NCBI GenBank assembly: GCA_018900835.1
Contig: JAHIFQ010000015.1
Coordinates: 1 to 50,300 of the forward strand
Origin: Patescibacteria group bacterium
Lineage (GTDB): Bacteria > Patescibacteriota > Minisyncoccia > Minisyncoccales > PEYH01
Reading direction: 5' to 3'
Length of the DNA: 50,300 nt
Both the position numbers and the translations under genes were made by a program. The notes beneath the pieces are model-generated. The model ran no database searches and was not told the DNA's origin. It saw only the letters and a list, made by a program, of their open reading frames with translations. Positions 33,474 to 40,069 of the stretch are shown in pieces. Positions within the stretch are counted from its first letter, which is position 1. Each line of letters starts with the position of its first letter.

Positions 33474-33525
33474 AGGACCTCCGCTTAATGAGTTCTCGCA
33501 ATGCGAGATCTCTGGCGGAGGTCCT
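33474..33525 (-). terminator. Terminator of the minus-strand barrel-like gene
   Basis: Reading the minus strand, AGGACCTCCGC pairs perfectly with GCGGAGGTCCT (11 bp, 33474-33484 with 33515-33525), with an inner CTCGC/GCGAG hairpin. The stem is followed on that strand by ATTCATTTTTAAA. It lies 31 bp beyond the stop of the gene. Confidence 0.7.
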
Positions 33526-33555
33526 GTTGTGTGTCGTGGTCTCATAGCGTCCTCC

Positions 33556-34356
33556 TTAAAACCAGAGGAAGATATTGAGGCCAAGACCCCAGACCAGCCC
33601 ATAATTTTCACAGTCATGGGTTTGGTAACTAGCGCGAATCTCGGTTTGGAACCCGAATGAGAAGCCAGACCTACAAATTCGTGCTGTGCCACCAATAAGC
33701 AGGGTATTGCTCTCCACATATCCCAGGAGTTGTGAAAGATGAACGAATCTTTCGGCTCCGAGATATAAGAGCGCTGACATCTGTCCGATAGGCGCACCGA
33801 GAACTGGGATACGGAGACCGACTTCTTCGTAGTACAATCCATTGGTCCATTGTGGGAACCAGATGAATCGCGCTATATCAAAGTATGGTCCTGGGTCAGC
33901 GAATGAAACGCCGAACTTAGCGTTTACGCCGAATATTGGTTGGTCTCCAATGGCGCCACCAGACAAGCCGATTGCCATATCAAGACCAATCCATCCATTA
34001 TCTCCAATATTCAGGTTACCGAGTTTTGGTCGCCAATCAAGATTGGCTGCCAGTAACATTGTGTCTGGCCCGAACATACTGAACCCGACTTCGAAGTTTT
34101 GGTTCGCGCAAGGCAATGGTTCTTTCTCTATCACCACTGTCTCTGTCACGACAATAGGAACTTCTCTGATTATCGTGGTCGGCGGCGGACAACATTGTGC
34201 TCTGCCAGCAAATCCAACTCCGATACAGAGTCCGACGACTATCAATGCGACAGTTGCTATGAACGCCTTCTGTCCAAAAGTAAGCTTTCGCCTACTCACC
34301 TTGCTTCCTTCCCGACCCACGAATGGGTTTGGGTCCCACTTGTCTATTCTGGGCAT
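33556..34356 (-). CDS. Exported protein with beta-barrel-like C-terminal domain
   Basis: A 266-residue protein with a basic cytoplasmic start, one hydrophobic segment (about 31-50, ending GFAGRAQCCPPP, possibly cleavable or an anchor), a Val/Thr/Glu-rich linker (58-82), and a C-terminal domain of about 180 residues. That domain shows alternating hydrophobic and polar strands (FEVGFSMFG, LLAANLDWRP, WIGLDMAIGLSG, IFGVNAKFGVSFA) and ends NIFLWF, with the terminal phenylalanine typical of outer-membrane barrels. That would be odd in a CPR-like cell without an outer membrane, so a soluble beta domain is equally possible. A strong AAGGAGGGTG site precedes the ATG. Base composition is clearly GC-richer than its neighbours. 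No specific family recognised. Confidence 0.7.
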   Translation of the reverse strand: MPRIDKWDPNPFVGREGSKVSRRKLTFGQKAFIATVALIVVGLCIGVGFAGRAQCCPPPTTIIREVPIVVTETVVIEKEPLPCANQNFEVGFSMFGPDTMLLAANLDWRPKLGNLNIGDNGWIGLDMAIGLSGGAIGDQPIFGVNAKFGVSFADPGPYFDIARFIWFPQWTNGLYYEEVGLRIPVLGAPIGQMSALLYLGAERFVHLSQLLGYVESNTLLIGGTARICRSGFSFGFQTEIRASYQTHDCENYGLVWGLGLNIFLWF

Positions 34357-34379
34357 AACACCCTCCTTTTCGTATTGTT

Positions 34380-34408
34380 ATTATACTAAATTATATCGCC
34401 AATGTCAA
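34380..34408 (-). promoter_or_regulatory. Perfect consensus promoter for the barrel-like gene
   Basis: On the minus strand: TTGACA (34408-34403), a 17-bp spacer and TATAAT (34385-34380), 23 bp before the ATG. This is the textbook sigma70 consensus and among the strongest-looking promoters in the window. Confidence 0.88.
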
Positions 34409-34572
34409 TAGCATTGACAAATTCTAAAAATATGATAGTATTATAATCAGTAAAAAGTTAAAAAGTTGTGAGTATTAGCAGTACCTTGGCAATCTATATA
34501 CTACTTTGATTTAAGGAGGACTGTCCTCTGTTAATTTAGAAAAAGAAAGCGACGCCAAAGGAGGTGTCAGCG

Positions 34573-35481
34573 ATGTTTAAGAGAGTTGCAGTAGCACTAT
34601 TGGTCGGGGCAGTTATGGTTTTTTTGGCCAGCTGCGCATTGTTTAATCAGGAACCAGTCGCCTCCTTTGATGTGTCAGGCGATGTGAAGTTAGTCGGTCA
34701 GGGCTATCAAGTTGAGACAGGAGCAGAGATTGATTTTGACGCTTCTGACTCATTTGACCCGGATGGAGAGATAGGGTCCCATTTATGGGACTTTGGAGAC
34801 GGTATCAGTGAGGAAATAGATTCTTATCTAACGAGTCATTCTTTTTCGCAGATAGGAATATACTGGGTTACACTTCAAGTTTTTGATGAGTTTGGTAAAC
34901 CCAGTTGCGCCAACTGTATGGAAAAGAAGTTCGTGGTAACAAACCCAATCCCGCCTCCACCTCCACCTCCGCCTCCACCTCCGCCTCCGCCGCCTCCACC
35001 TCCGCCTCCGCCTCCACCTCCACCTCCACCTCCGCCACCTCCTCCGCCACCTCCACCTCCACCGCCTCCGCCACCTCCGCCTCCGACACCGCCTCCGCCA
35101 CCTCCACCTCCGCCACCACCTCCTCCGCCTCCGCCGCCGGTCTGTGACCAACCGCCAGTTGCGTATGTGCTAATCTCGGCTACGCCGTATCCACAGACAG
35201 TGCTGATGTTCCAGCTGGTTGGATACCAAGAGCCGTATCACAGCTCTGGGTATCATCCAGAGGACTTAGACCGGTTCAGGTTGACCTTCCTATCTCCGAC
35301 TGGAATTCCTCAATCGTTTGATAGTTGGGGGATAGCTGGACAACAAATTCCTTCCAATGGAAGGATTGAGGTCATCCTGAATGAAGCAGGGTCGTGGCAG
35401 GCCACTGGTACTGGATGGGGATTCTGTGGAGAGTGTCCAGTTTGCGACTTTTCTCACGCGTTCGAGGTAGTAGCTCCATAA
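34573..35481 (+). CDS. PKD-domain lipoprotein with a 45-proline run
   Basis: A 302-residue predicted lipoprotein. The signal peptide MFKRVAVALLVGAVMVFLAS ends in lipobox LAS-C21. Residues about 25-120 form a PKD domain (FDASDSFDPDGEIGSHLWDFGDG, then a strand-rich end with two cysteines). Codons 127-189 (34951-35139) are proline without exception apart from one threonine: 45 in a row, Thr, then 17. A C-terminal domain follows, with RFRLTFLSPTG and CGECPVCDFSHAFEV. The ATG at 34573 is preferred over a GTG at 34564 because GGAGG lies 8-9 bases upstream. Such a run would need EF-P for translation and could act as a rigid cell-wall spacer. GC-rich relative to its neighbours. Related to the next gene. 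Confidence 0.85.
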   Translation: MFKRVAVALLVGAVMVFLASCALFNQEPVASFDVSGDVKLVGQGYQVETGAEIDFDASDSFDPDGEIGSHLWDFGDGISEEIDSYLTSHSFSQIGIYWVTLQVFDEFGKPSCANCMEKKFVVTNPIPPPPPPPPPPPPPPPPPPPPPPPPPPPPPPPPPPPPPPPPPPPPPTPPPPPPPPPPPPPPPPPVCDQPPVAYVLISATPYPQTVLMFQLVGYQEPYHSSGYHPEDLDRFRLTFLSPTGIPQSFDSWGIAGQQIPSNGRIEVILNEAGSWQATGTGWGFCGECPVCDFSHAFEVVAP

Positions 35482-35502
35482 TGGAGTAAAAAAGCAAATT
35501 AC

Positions 35503-35550
35503 GAGGGCAGTCAGGCGCTTAACAGCAACCTGACTGCCCTCTTTTATTTT
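35503..35550 (+). terminator. Strong intrinsic terminator after the polyproline lipoprotein
   Basis: A perfect 13-bp stem GAGGGCAGTCAGG/CCTGACTGCCCTC (35503-35515 with 35529-35541), a 13-nt loop, then TTTTATTTTTTT. Confidence 0.92.
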
Positions 35551-35593
35551 TTTGATGGTATTATATCTATAATATGATCAACATCTTTTAGTG

Positions 35594-35622
35594 TTGACAA
35601 TATCATCGTCAGATGATATAAA
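35594..35622 (+). promoter_or_regulatory. Near-consensus promoter for the second PKD lipoprotein
   Basis: TTGACA (35594-35599), a 17-bp spacer and TATAAA (35617-35622), about 100 bp before the ATG at 35724. The spacer contains the inverted repeat ATCATC/GATGAT, which may be an operator. Confidence 0.8.
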
Positions 35623-35723
35623 ATAGACAGTAGTAGCTTTTTTTACAACCAGACCTGGATTGTTTTTTGCACAGTTGTGGTTTTTGTGTAGTAAAAAAGA
35701 AAGCAAAGAGAGAGGAGGACGCA

Positions 35724-36536
35724 ATGAAGAAGTGTGCATGGTTGGCGGTGGTGTTGACGGCGTTGGGGCTGGCGGTTGTTCTGTGTTCCTGTGAGTATAT
35801 AGGGAATCAGGCGCCGATAGCGATGGTCAATTGCGATACCACGGGAATCGTGGCAGAGTGGCTATGTTTCGACCCTACGAATTCGTGCGATTCGGACGGG
35901 ACGATCGTATTCTACAGCTGGAACTTCGGAGATGGAAGCAGTTCCCAATCGGGGACCGCGATAGTGGCCGAACATCGGTACGCTGAGGGAGACAGAACCT
36001 ACCATGGTTTGCTCACCGTAACGGACGATAGGGGCGCAACTGCGTCATGTCCATTCACGGTCAGTGTGGAATGGGAACCTTGCCCCAATGGCGAGAGCGA
36101 TGGAGAGGCGGATATCGACATCTACCTCATTCAAGGGACGGACGCGGCTTTTCTCCACGACCCCACGCTCTTCACTGTTGAGCTTGACAGCGAATACATA
36201 ATGGATATCGTGGCTCGTGACGGACAGGCTGGGTCCTCGGCACGCTCGCTCGGCAATCGCAGATTCGCGATTAAGTCGGGGCAAGTTCTGGCCGAGACCG
36301 ATGGCATTGCGTGGATTCAAGTGGTGGTGAGGAAGCCGAGTGGCGAAATCATCACCTACGATACCCGCAATCAGCCGGGCTCCAAGCCATTGGACTTGGA
36401 CCATCCTCGACTATCGCTCAAGTGCGATGAGCTGGAGAAAACCACTATCACGATTTATGCCCGCGACAACGATGAGTGCGGAACACAAACCGTGTTCTGT
36501 CAGACAATCCAGGTCGGCGAGTGCCCGGTATGTTAA
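35724..36536 (+). CDS. PKD-domain lipoprotein
   Basis: A 270-residue predicted lipoprotein. The signal MKKCAWLAVVLTALGLAVVLCS leads to lipobox LCS-C. A PKD domain follows (NQAPIAMVNCDTTG, DPTNSCDSDGTIVFYSWNFGDGSS, LLTVTDDRGATASCPFTVSVE), then a C-terminal domain with many acidic residues that ends exactly at GECPVC, a motif shared with the polyproline lipoprotein upstream. So the two are paralogues in a mini-cluster. The ATG at 35724 is chosen because GAGGAGG lies 9 bases upstream; an upstream ATG at 35667 would bury the signal peptide. This gene is markedly GC-rich, unlike the envelope genes around it. Function is unknown; surface display is likely. Confidence 0.83.
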   Translation: MKKCAWLAVVLTALGLAVVLCSCEYIGNQAPIAMVNCDTTGIVAEWLCFDPTNSCDSDGTIVFYSWNFGDGSSSQSGTAIVAEHRYAEGDRTYHGLLTVTDDRGATASCPFTVSVEWEPCPNGESDGEADIDIYLIQGTDAAFLHDPTLFTVELDSEYIMDIVARDGQAGSSARSLGNRRFAIKSGQVLAETDGIAWIQVVVRKPSGEIITYDTRNQPGSKPLDLDHPRLSLKCDELEKTTITIYARDNDECGTQTVFCQTIQVGECPVC

Positions 36537-36548
36537 CGGGCACGCAAC

Positions 36549-36590
36549 GGGGGCGGGTTCTTTTCGGAATTCGCCCCCACTTCACTTTTA
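36549..36590 (+). terminator. Intrinsic terminator after the second PKD lipoprotein
   Basis: GGGGGCGGGTT pairs with AATTCGCCCCC (36549-36559 with 36568-36578, two G.U pairs), followed by ACTTCACTTTTATTAT. Confidence 0.75.
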
Positions 36591-36620
36591 TTATAGGAGA
36601 AAAAGTATTAATATAGTTTA

Positions 36621-37436
36621 ATGTTTATAAAAGTTAAGGTTTTTCCAAACTCAAAAAAGGAATCAGTTATTCAAAAGGAAACTGATTTTTTTGAAGTTCG
36701 GGTCAAAGCAGAAGCAAAACAAGGACAAGCAAATAAATCAGTTATTAATATCTTAGCTGAATTTTTTAATTTGAAAACAGACGATATAAAAATAATTAAA
36801 GGAGCGAAAACAAGAAATAAAGTTTTTGAAATAAAAGGAGTTAAAAATCAAATTGAAAAAGCAGTGGAAATTTTAAAAAAAGGAGGCATAATTGCTTATC
36901 CCACTGATACGGTTTATGGAATCGGATGTAATGCGCTTGATAATAAAGCAGTAAAGAAGGTTTTAGGCATTAAGGATAGGCCTGCGAATAGCGCACTCTT
37001 AATAGCAGTTTCGGATTTTAAGATGATGGAAGATATCGTATTTTTTACAAAAAAAGAACATGGATTTATGGAGAAATTTTTGCCCGGACCAATTACTTTT
37101 ATTTTGCCCAAAAAATCAAAAATTTCTGATTTGGTCACTGCAGGAAAGAAAACATTGGGAGTCAGGATTCCAGACAGCAAAGAAACAATGGAGATTATAA
37201 AACAAGCTGGATTCCCGATTATCACCACTTCTGCCAATGTTTCAGGTAAAAAACCAGCTGTAAAAAGTAGAGATATTGATTTAAAAGTGGATTTTGTGGT
37301 AGAAGGAAAGTGTAAATATAAAAAGCCATCAACTATTGTTGATTTAATAAACAAGATAATTATAAGGGAAGGGGAGGAAGCGGAAAAAGTAAGAAAAGCA
37401 TTAAACGCAGAGTTTTCTCTGCAAAAATATGGTTAA
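36621..37436 (+). CDS. YggU (DUF167)-TsaC/YrdC fusion, threonylcarbamoyl-AMP synthase
   Basis: A 271-residue fusion. Residues 1-73 are a DUF167/YggU domain (MFIKVKVFPNSKKESV, VRVKAEAKQGQANKSVINILAEFF, GAKTRNKVFEIKG). Residues about 75-271 are a YrdC/TsaC domain: GIIAYPTDTVYGIGCNA, IKDRPANSALLIAV, LPGPITFILPKK, TLGVRIPDS, ITTSANVSGKKP and a C-terminal STIVDL. TsaC makes threonylcarbamoyl-AMP, the first step of the t6A modification at position 37 of ANN-decoding tRNAs. DUF167 has no settled function. Each domain is full length with no stop between them, so this is a real fusion. The next gene overlaps the last 8 bases. Confidence 0.88.
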   Translation: MFIKVKVFPNSKKESVIQKETDFFEVRVKAEAKQGQANKSVINILAEFFNLKTDDIKIIKGAKTRNKVFEIKGVKNQIEKAVEILKKGGIIAYPTDTVYGIGCNALDNKAVKKVLGIKDRPANSALLIAVSDFKMMEDIVFFTKKEHGFMEKFLPGPITFILPKKSKISDLVTAGKKTLGVRIPDSKETMEIIKQAGFPIITTSANVSGKKPAVKSRDIDLKVDFVVEGKCKYKKPSTIVDLINKIIIREGEEAEKVRKALNAEFSLQKYG

Positions 37437-37914
37437 ACAAATTCTCTCTATTTTGGTCATTGTTCTAATCGGCATTGTTGCCGGAGCGTTGATTTATTTT
37501 TTTTATCCAGAGAATTGGGAAACAACCACTGTGACTCTTTTTTGGGGAAATAAAATTGAAGACCCAGAAGGATTATTCTGTGAAAGAGTTTATCCATTGG
37601 AAAGAAAAATAAAAGGCGCTATAGATAATGGTGTTTTGCTCGCTGTTGAAGAGTTGTTAAAAGGCCCGGATGAAGAAGAGATGGAAAAAGGATTTTTCAC
37701 TGCCATAAACCCTGGCGTGAAAGTTCAGAACCTTATTATTGAAAATAAGAATGCAGTTGTTGATTTTGACGAGACATTGGGAGATGGGGTGGGCGGTTCT
37801 TGTATGGTAGGCGCAATCAGGGCCCAGATTACAGAGACATTAAAATATTTTCCAGAGATAGACAATGTCATTATCTCAATAGACAACAGGATAGAAGATA
37901 TCCTCCAGCCATAA
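37429..37914 (+). CDS. Membrane-anchored GerMN-domain protein
   Basis: A 161-residue protein with an N-terminal membrane anchor (about 4-26) and a GerMN domain (Pfam PF10646-type): VTLFWGNKIED, VYPLERKI, LLAVEELLKGPDEEEMEKGFFTAINPGVKVQNLIIENKNAVVDFDETL, and a last strand NVIISIDNR. GerMN domains occur in sporulation GerM and in many non-sporulating surface lipoproteins, where they are thought to be peptidoglycan- or protein-binding. Here the domain lies outside the membrane. It is translationally coupled to the YggU-TsaC gene (8-base overlap), though no functional link is obvious. Confidence 0.85.
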   Translation: MVKQILSILVIVLIGIVAGALIYFFYPENWETTTVTLFWGNKIEDPEGLFCERVYPLERKIKGAIDNGVLLAVEELLKGPDEEEMEKGFFTAINPGVKVQNLIIENKNAVVDFDETLGDGVGGSCMVGAIRAQITETLKYFPEIDNVIISIDNRIEDILQP

Positions 37915-38222
37915 ATAATCAATTCAAGATAAAATAACGCTCGGCAATTCCGCCGAATTCCGCCGAGATCGTTTCTCGGCAAGTTCTCACACCGAACAAT
38001 GCACTCTTTTGGAAACATGGTTTCCAAAATTGCTGGTTTCCAAAATTGTTTTCCAACCACTTTTTTATTATTACGAGGCCCGGCCTCGTAATTTTCGTAA
38101 AATGGCGGAAGCCACGCTAGTATTGAGGATTCTCACAACCCGCCCAAGGCGGGTAATTTTTGCATAACAACTGACAAGAATGTATGGTTTTTTTAACAGA
38201 AGGAATATGTTAAGATATTGGA
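37915..38222. other. Repeat-rich intergenic stretch
   Basis: No gene. It holds a hairpin GCCGAGA/TCTCGGC (within 37960-37983, identical to 25687-25710), a local duplication of GGTTTCCAAAATTG at about 38020-38050, and copy B of the 95-bp repeat. The order of the two shared modules is reversed relative to 25549-25710, so they move or recombine separately. Confidence 0.7.
38068..38162 (+). repeat. 95-bp dispersed intergenic repeat, copy B
   Basis: It matches 25549-25643 over its full length with a handful of differences. The head is a perfect palindrome TTACGAGGCC-C-GGCCTCGTAA (38071-38091). Confidence 0.85.
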
Positions 38223-39248
38223 ATGATTAAAGAGATAGACAACCGGATAGAATGGGAAGGATTTTTAAAGGAGTGCAAAGAAAAAACATTCCTTCATTCT
38301 TGGAATTGGGGCGAATTTCAAAAATTAATGGGAAGCAGAATTTGGCGACTTGGTATTTATCAAGATAGCTCTTTGTTGGCAATTTTTTCAGCATCTATAG
38401 TAAGGGCCAAAAGAGGGTCTTTTTTGTTGGTTGAACATGGACCGATAATAAATCCAAAAGCCGAAAGCCAAAAGCCGAAAATATTAGAAGAGATTTTGGA
38501 ATATTTAAAAGAGTTAGGAAAAAAAGAGAAAGTTGGATTTACTAGAGTGTGTCCGATTTGGGAAAGGACGGAAGAGAATGAAAAAGCCTTCAAAGAACTT
38601 GGGTTTAGAGATGCGCAGATACATATTAGGCCAGAGGTAAGTTGGGTTTTGAATATTGATAAGTCAGAAGATGAACTTTTGAGAGATATGAGAAAAACTA
38701 CCCGTTATTTAATCCGTCAGGCAGGCAATAATCCAGACATAGAGATTATAAAGAGCGTAAACCCCTTTGATGTAGAAATTTTTAATAACATTTATCAGCA
38801 AACAGGAGAGAGAGCTCATTTCGTGCCGTTTTCGTTGAATTATCTTAAAAAAGAGTTTGAATCGTTTTTAAAAAATGACCAAGCATTATTATTTTTAGGC
38901 AAATATAAAGGAGAAGTTGTGGCTGGGGCAATGATAATCTTTTGGCAAGATAGCGCTTTTTATCATCAAGGAGCTTCTTTGAGAAAATATGCCAAAATCC
39001 CAGTCAGCTATCTCTTACAATGGGAAGCGATAAAAGAAGCAAAAACAAGAGGGTTGAAAGAGTATAGCTTCTGGGGAATTGCTTCAAACAACAAAACAAA
39101 TCATCCATGGAAAGGGCTCACCTTATTCAAGCAGGGCTTTGGTGGAGAGAGGAAGGAGTATGTAAAGACACAAGATTATATTATTTCCTCAAAATATTGG
39201 CTTAATTATATAGTGGAGAAAGTTAGGAAGAAGAAGAGGGGTTTTTAA
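38223..39248 (+). CDS. FemAB-family peptidoglycan amino-acid transferase-like protein (2)
   Basis: A 341-residue FemAB/FemX-type protein. Signatures: FLHSWNWGEFQKLMGSRIWRLGIY, LRDMRKTTRYLIRQAGNN, QTGERAHFVPFSLNYLKKEFESF, YHQGASLRKYAKIPVSYLLQWEAIKEAKTRGLKEYSFWGIA and KQGFGG, matching the other FemAB of this window (29452-30441). Both probably build the interpeptide bridge or modify stem peptides with aminoacyl-tRNA. The gene lies 4 bp before ftsQ, so the pair is likely co-transcribed, tying it to septal wall synthesis. Confidence 0.9.
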   Translation: MIKEIDNRIEWEGFLKECKEKTFLHSWNWGEFQKLMGSRIWRLGIYQDSSLLAIFSASIVRAKRGSFLLVEHGPIINPKAESQKPKILEEILEYLKELGKKEKVGFTRVCPIWERTEENEKAFKELGFRDAQIHIRPEVSWVLNIDKSEDELLRDMRKTTRYLIRQAGNNPDIEIIKSVNPFDVEIFNNIYQQTGERAHFVPFSLNYLKKEFESFLKNDQALLFLGKYKGEVVAGAMIIFWQDSAFYHQGASLRKYAKIPVSYLLQWEAIKEAKTRGLKEYSFWGIASNNKTNHPWKGLTLFKQGFGGERKEYVKTQDYIISSKYWLNYIVEKVRKKKRGF

Positions 39249-39252
39249 TACA

Positions 39253-40065
39253 ATGCAGGGGAAAAAACGATATCATCAAAATTATCAGGCAAAAAAGCGC
39301 AGCTACACGCGCAAGAAGAAATCAATTTTTAGAAATCGGTTTTTTTGGTATTTTGTTCTATTAGTTATCGCTGGCGCTGGAATATTTTATTTCCTTGTTT
39401 TTTCTCCGGTTTTTCAGTTAAGGGAAACAATAATAAATGGCACATCATTTATAAGCGCCAACGAGGTGGGGGATATAATAAGAGAGCAGACAGCAAATAG
39501 TGTTTTGTTTTTTCCAACCAAAAGTATTATTGTTTTTAATTCCAAGAACACAGAGTCATTGATTCTGGAAAGATTCTTACAAGCCAAAGAAGCAATAATT
39601 AGGAAGCAATTTTTTAATAAATTGATTGTCAATATTTTTGAACGCGAACCAGAGGCAATTTTTTGCTCTTCTGGCAGTTGCTTTTTATTAGATGAACAAG
39701 GGCTTATTTTTCAACCCGCAGAAAGGGAAACATATTTCCCAAATAAGGCGGTTATTGTTTCTGATGAGAATATGGAGTTAGGGACGACAGTGACTTCAGA
39801 AGAAAATCTTATCTTTATTAATGATGTTTTTAGACAGTTGAAACAAGGGAATATTTTAGTCAACGAGTTTAAGATATCTTCGTCAAAAATAGAGGCGCTA
39901 ATTTCCGAAAACGGATTATCAATCTATTTTAACCCTCAAAAAGATTCTGAATTGCAAGTTCAGGATTTAATATTGGTGCTTAAAAATCAAAACTCCCCTG
40001 ACTCTGAAACCAGGGGAGCGCAGGAGTATATTGACCTCCGCTTTGATAAGATTTTTCTAAAATAG
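39253..40065 (+). CDS. ftsQ: FtsQ/DivIB-like cell division protein
   Basis: A 270-residue bitopic protein. A strongly basic cytoplasmic tail (first 28 residues) and one span (about 29-50) are followed by a POTRA-like region starting FQLRETIINGTSFISANEVGDII (about 54-76), then IIRKQFFNKLIVNIFEREPEAIF, the characteristic FtsQ beta-domain entry with the E-R-x-P motif, and SCFLLDEQGLIF. FtsQ links the divisome cytoplasmic and wall-synthesis parts. Length is typical. It ends 4 bp from the convergent glycosyltransferase gene; no clear terminator hairpin lies between. Confidence 0.8.
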   Translation: MQGKKRYHQNYQAKKRSYTRKKKSIFRNRFFWYFVLLVIAGAGIFYFLVFSPVFQLRETIINGTSFISANEVGDIIREQTANSVLFFPTKSIIVFNSKNTESLILERFLQAKEAIIRKQFFNKLIVNIFEREPEAIFCSSGSCFLLDEQGLIFQPAERETYFPNKAVIVSDENMELGTTVTSEENLIFINDVFRQLKQGNILVNEFKISSSKIEALISENGLSIYFNPQKDSELQVQDLILVLKNQNSPDSETRGAQEYIDLRFDKIFLK

Positions 40066-40069
40066 CTGG

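Noticed and set aside
33842-34411. Plus-strand 189-codon frame opposite the barrel-like gene
   Set aside because: The minus-strand frame has a consensus promoter, an AAGGAGG site, a signal-like segment and a terminator; the plus-strand frame has none of these.
34828-35151. Long minus-strand reading frames rich in Arg/Trp or Ala/Glu/Val opposite the proline run
   Set aside because: They are shadows of the CCN repeat on the coding strand; low complexity, no start signal, no family resemblance.
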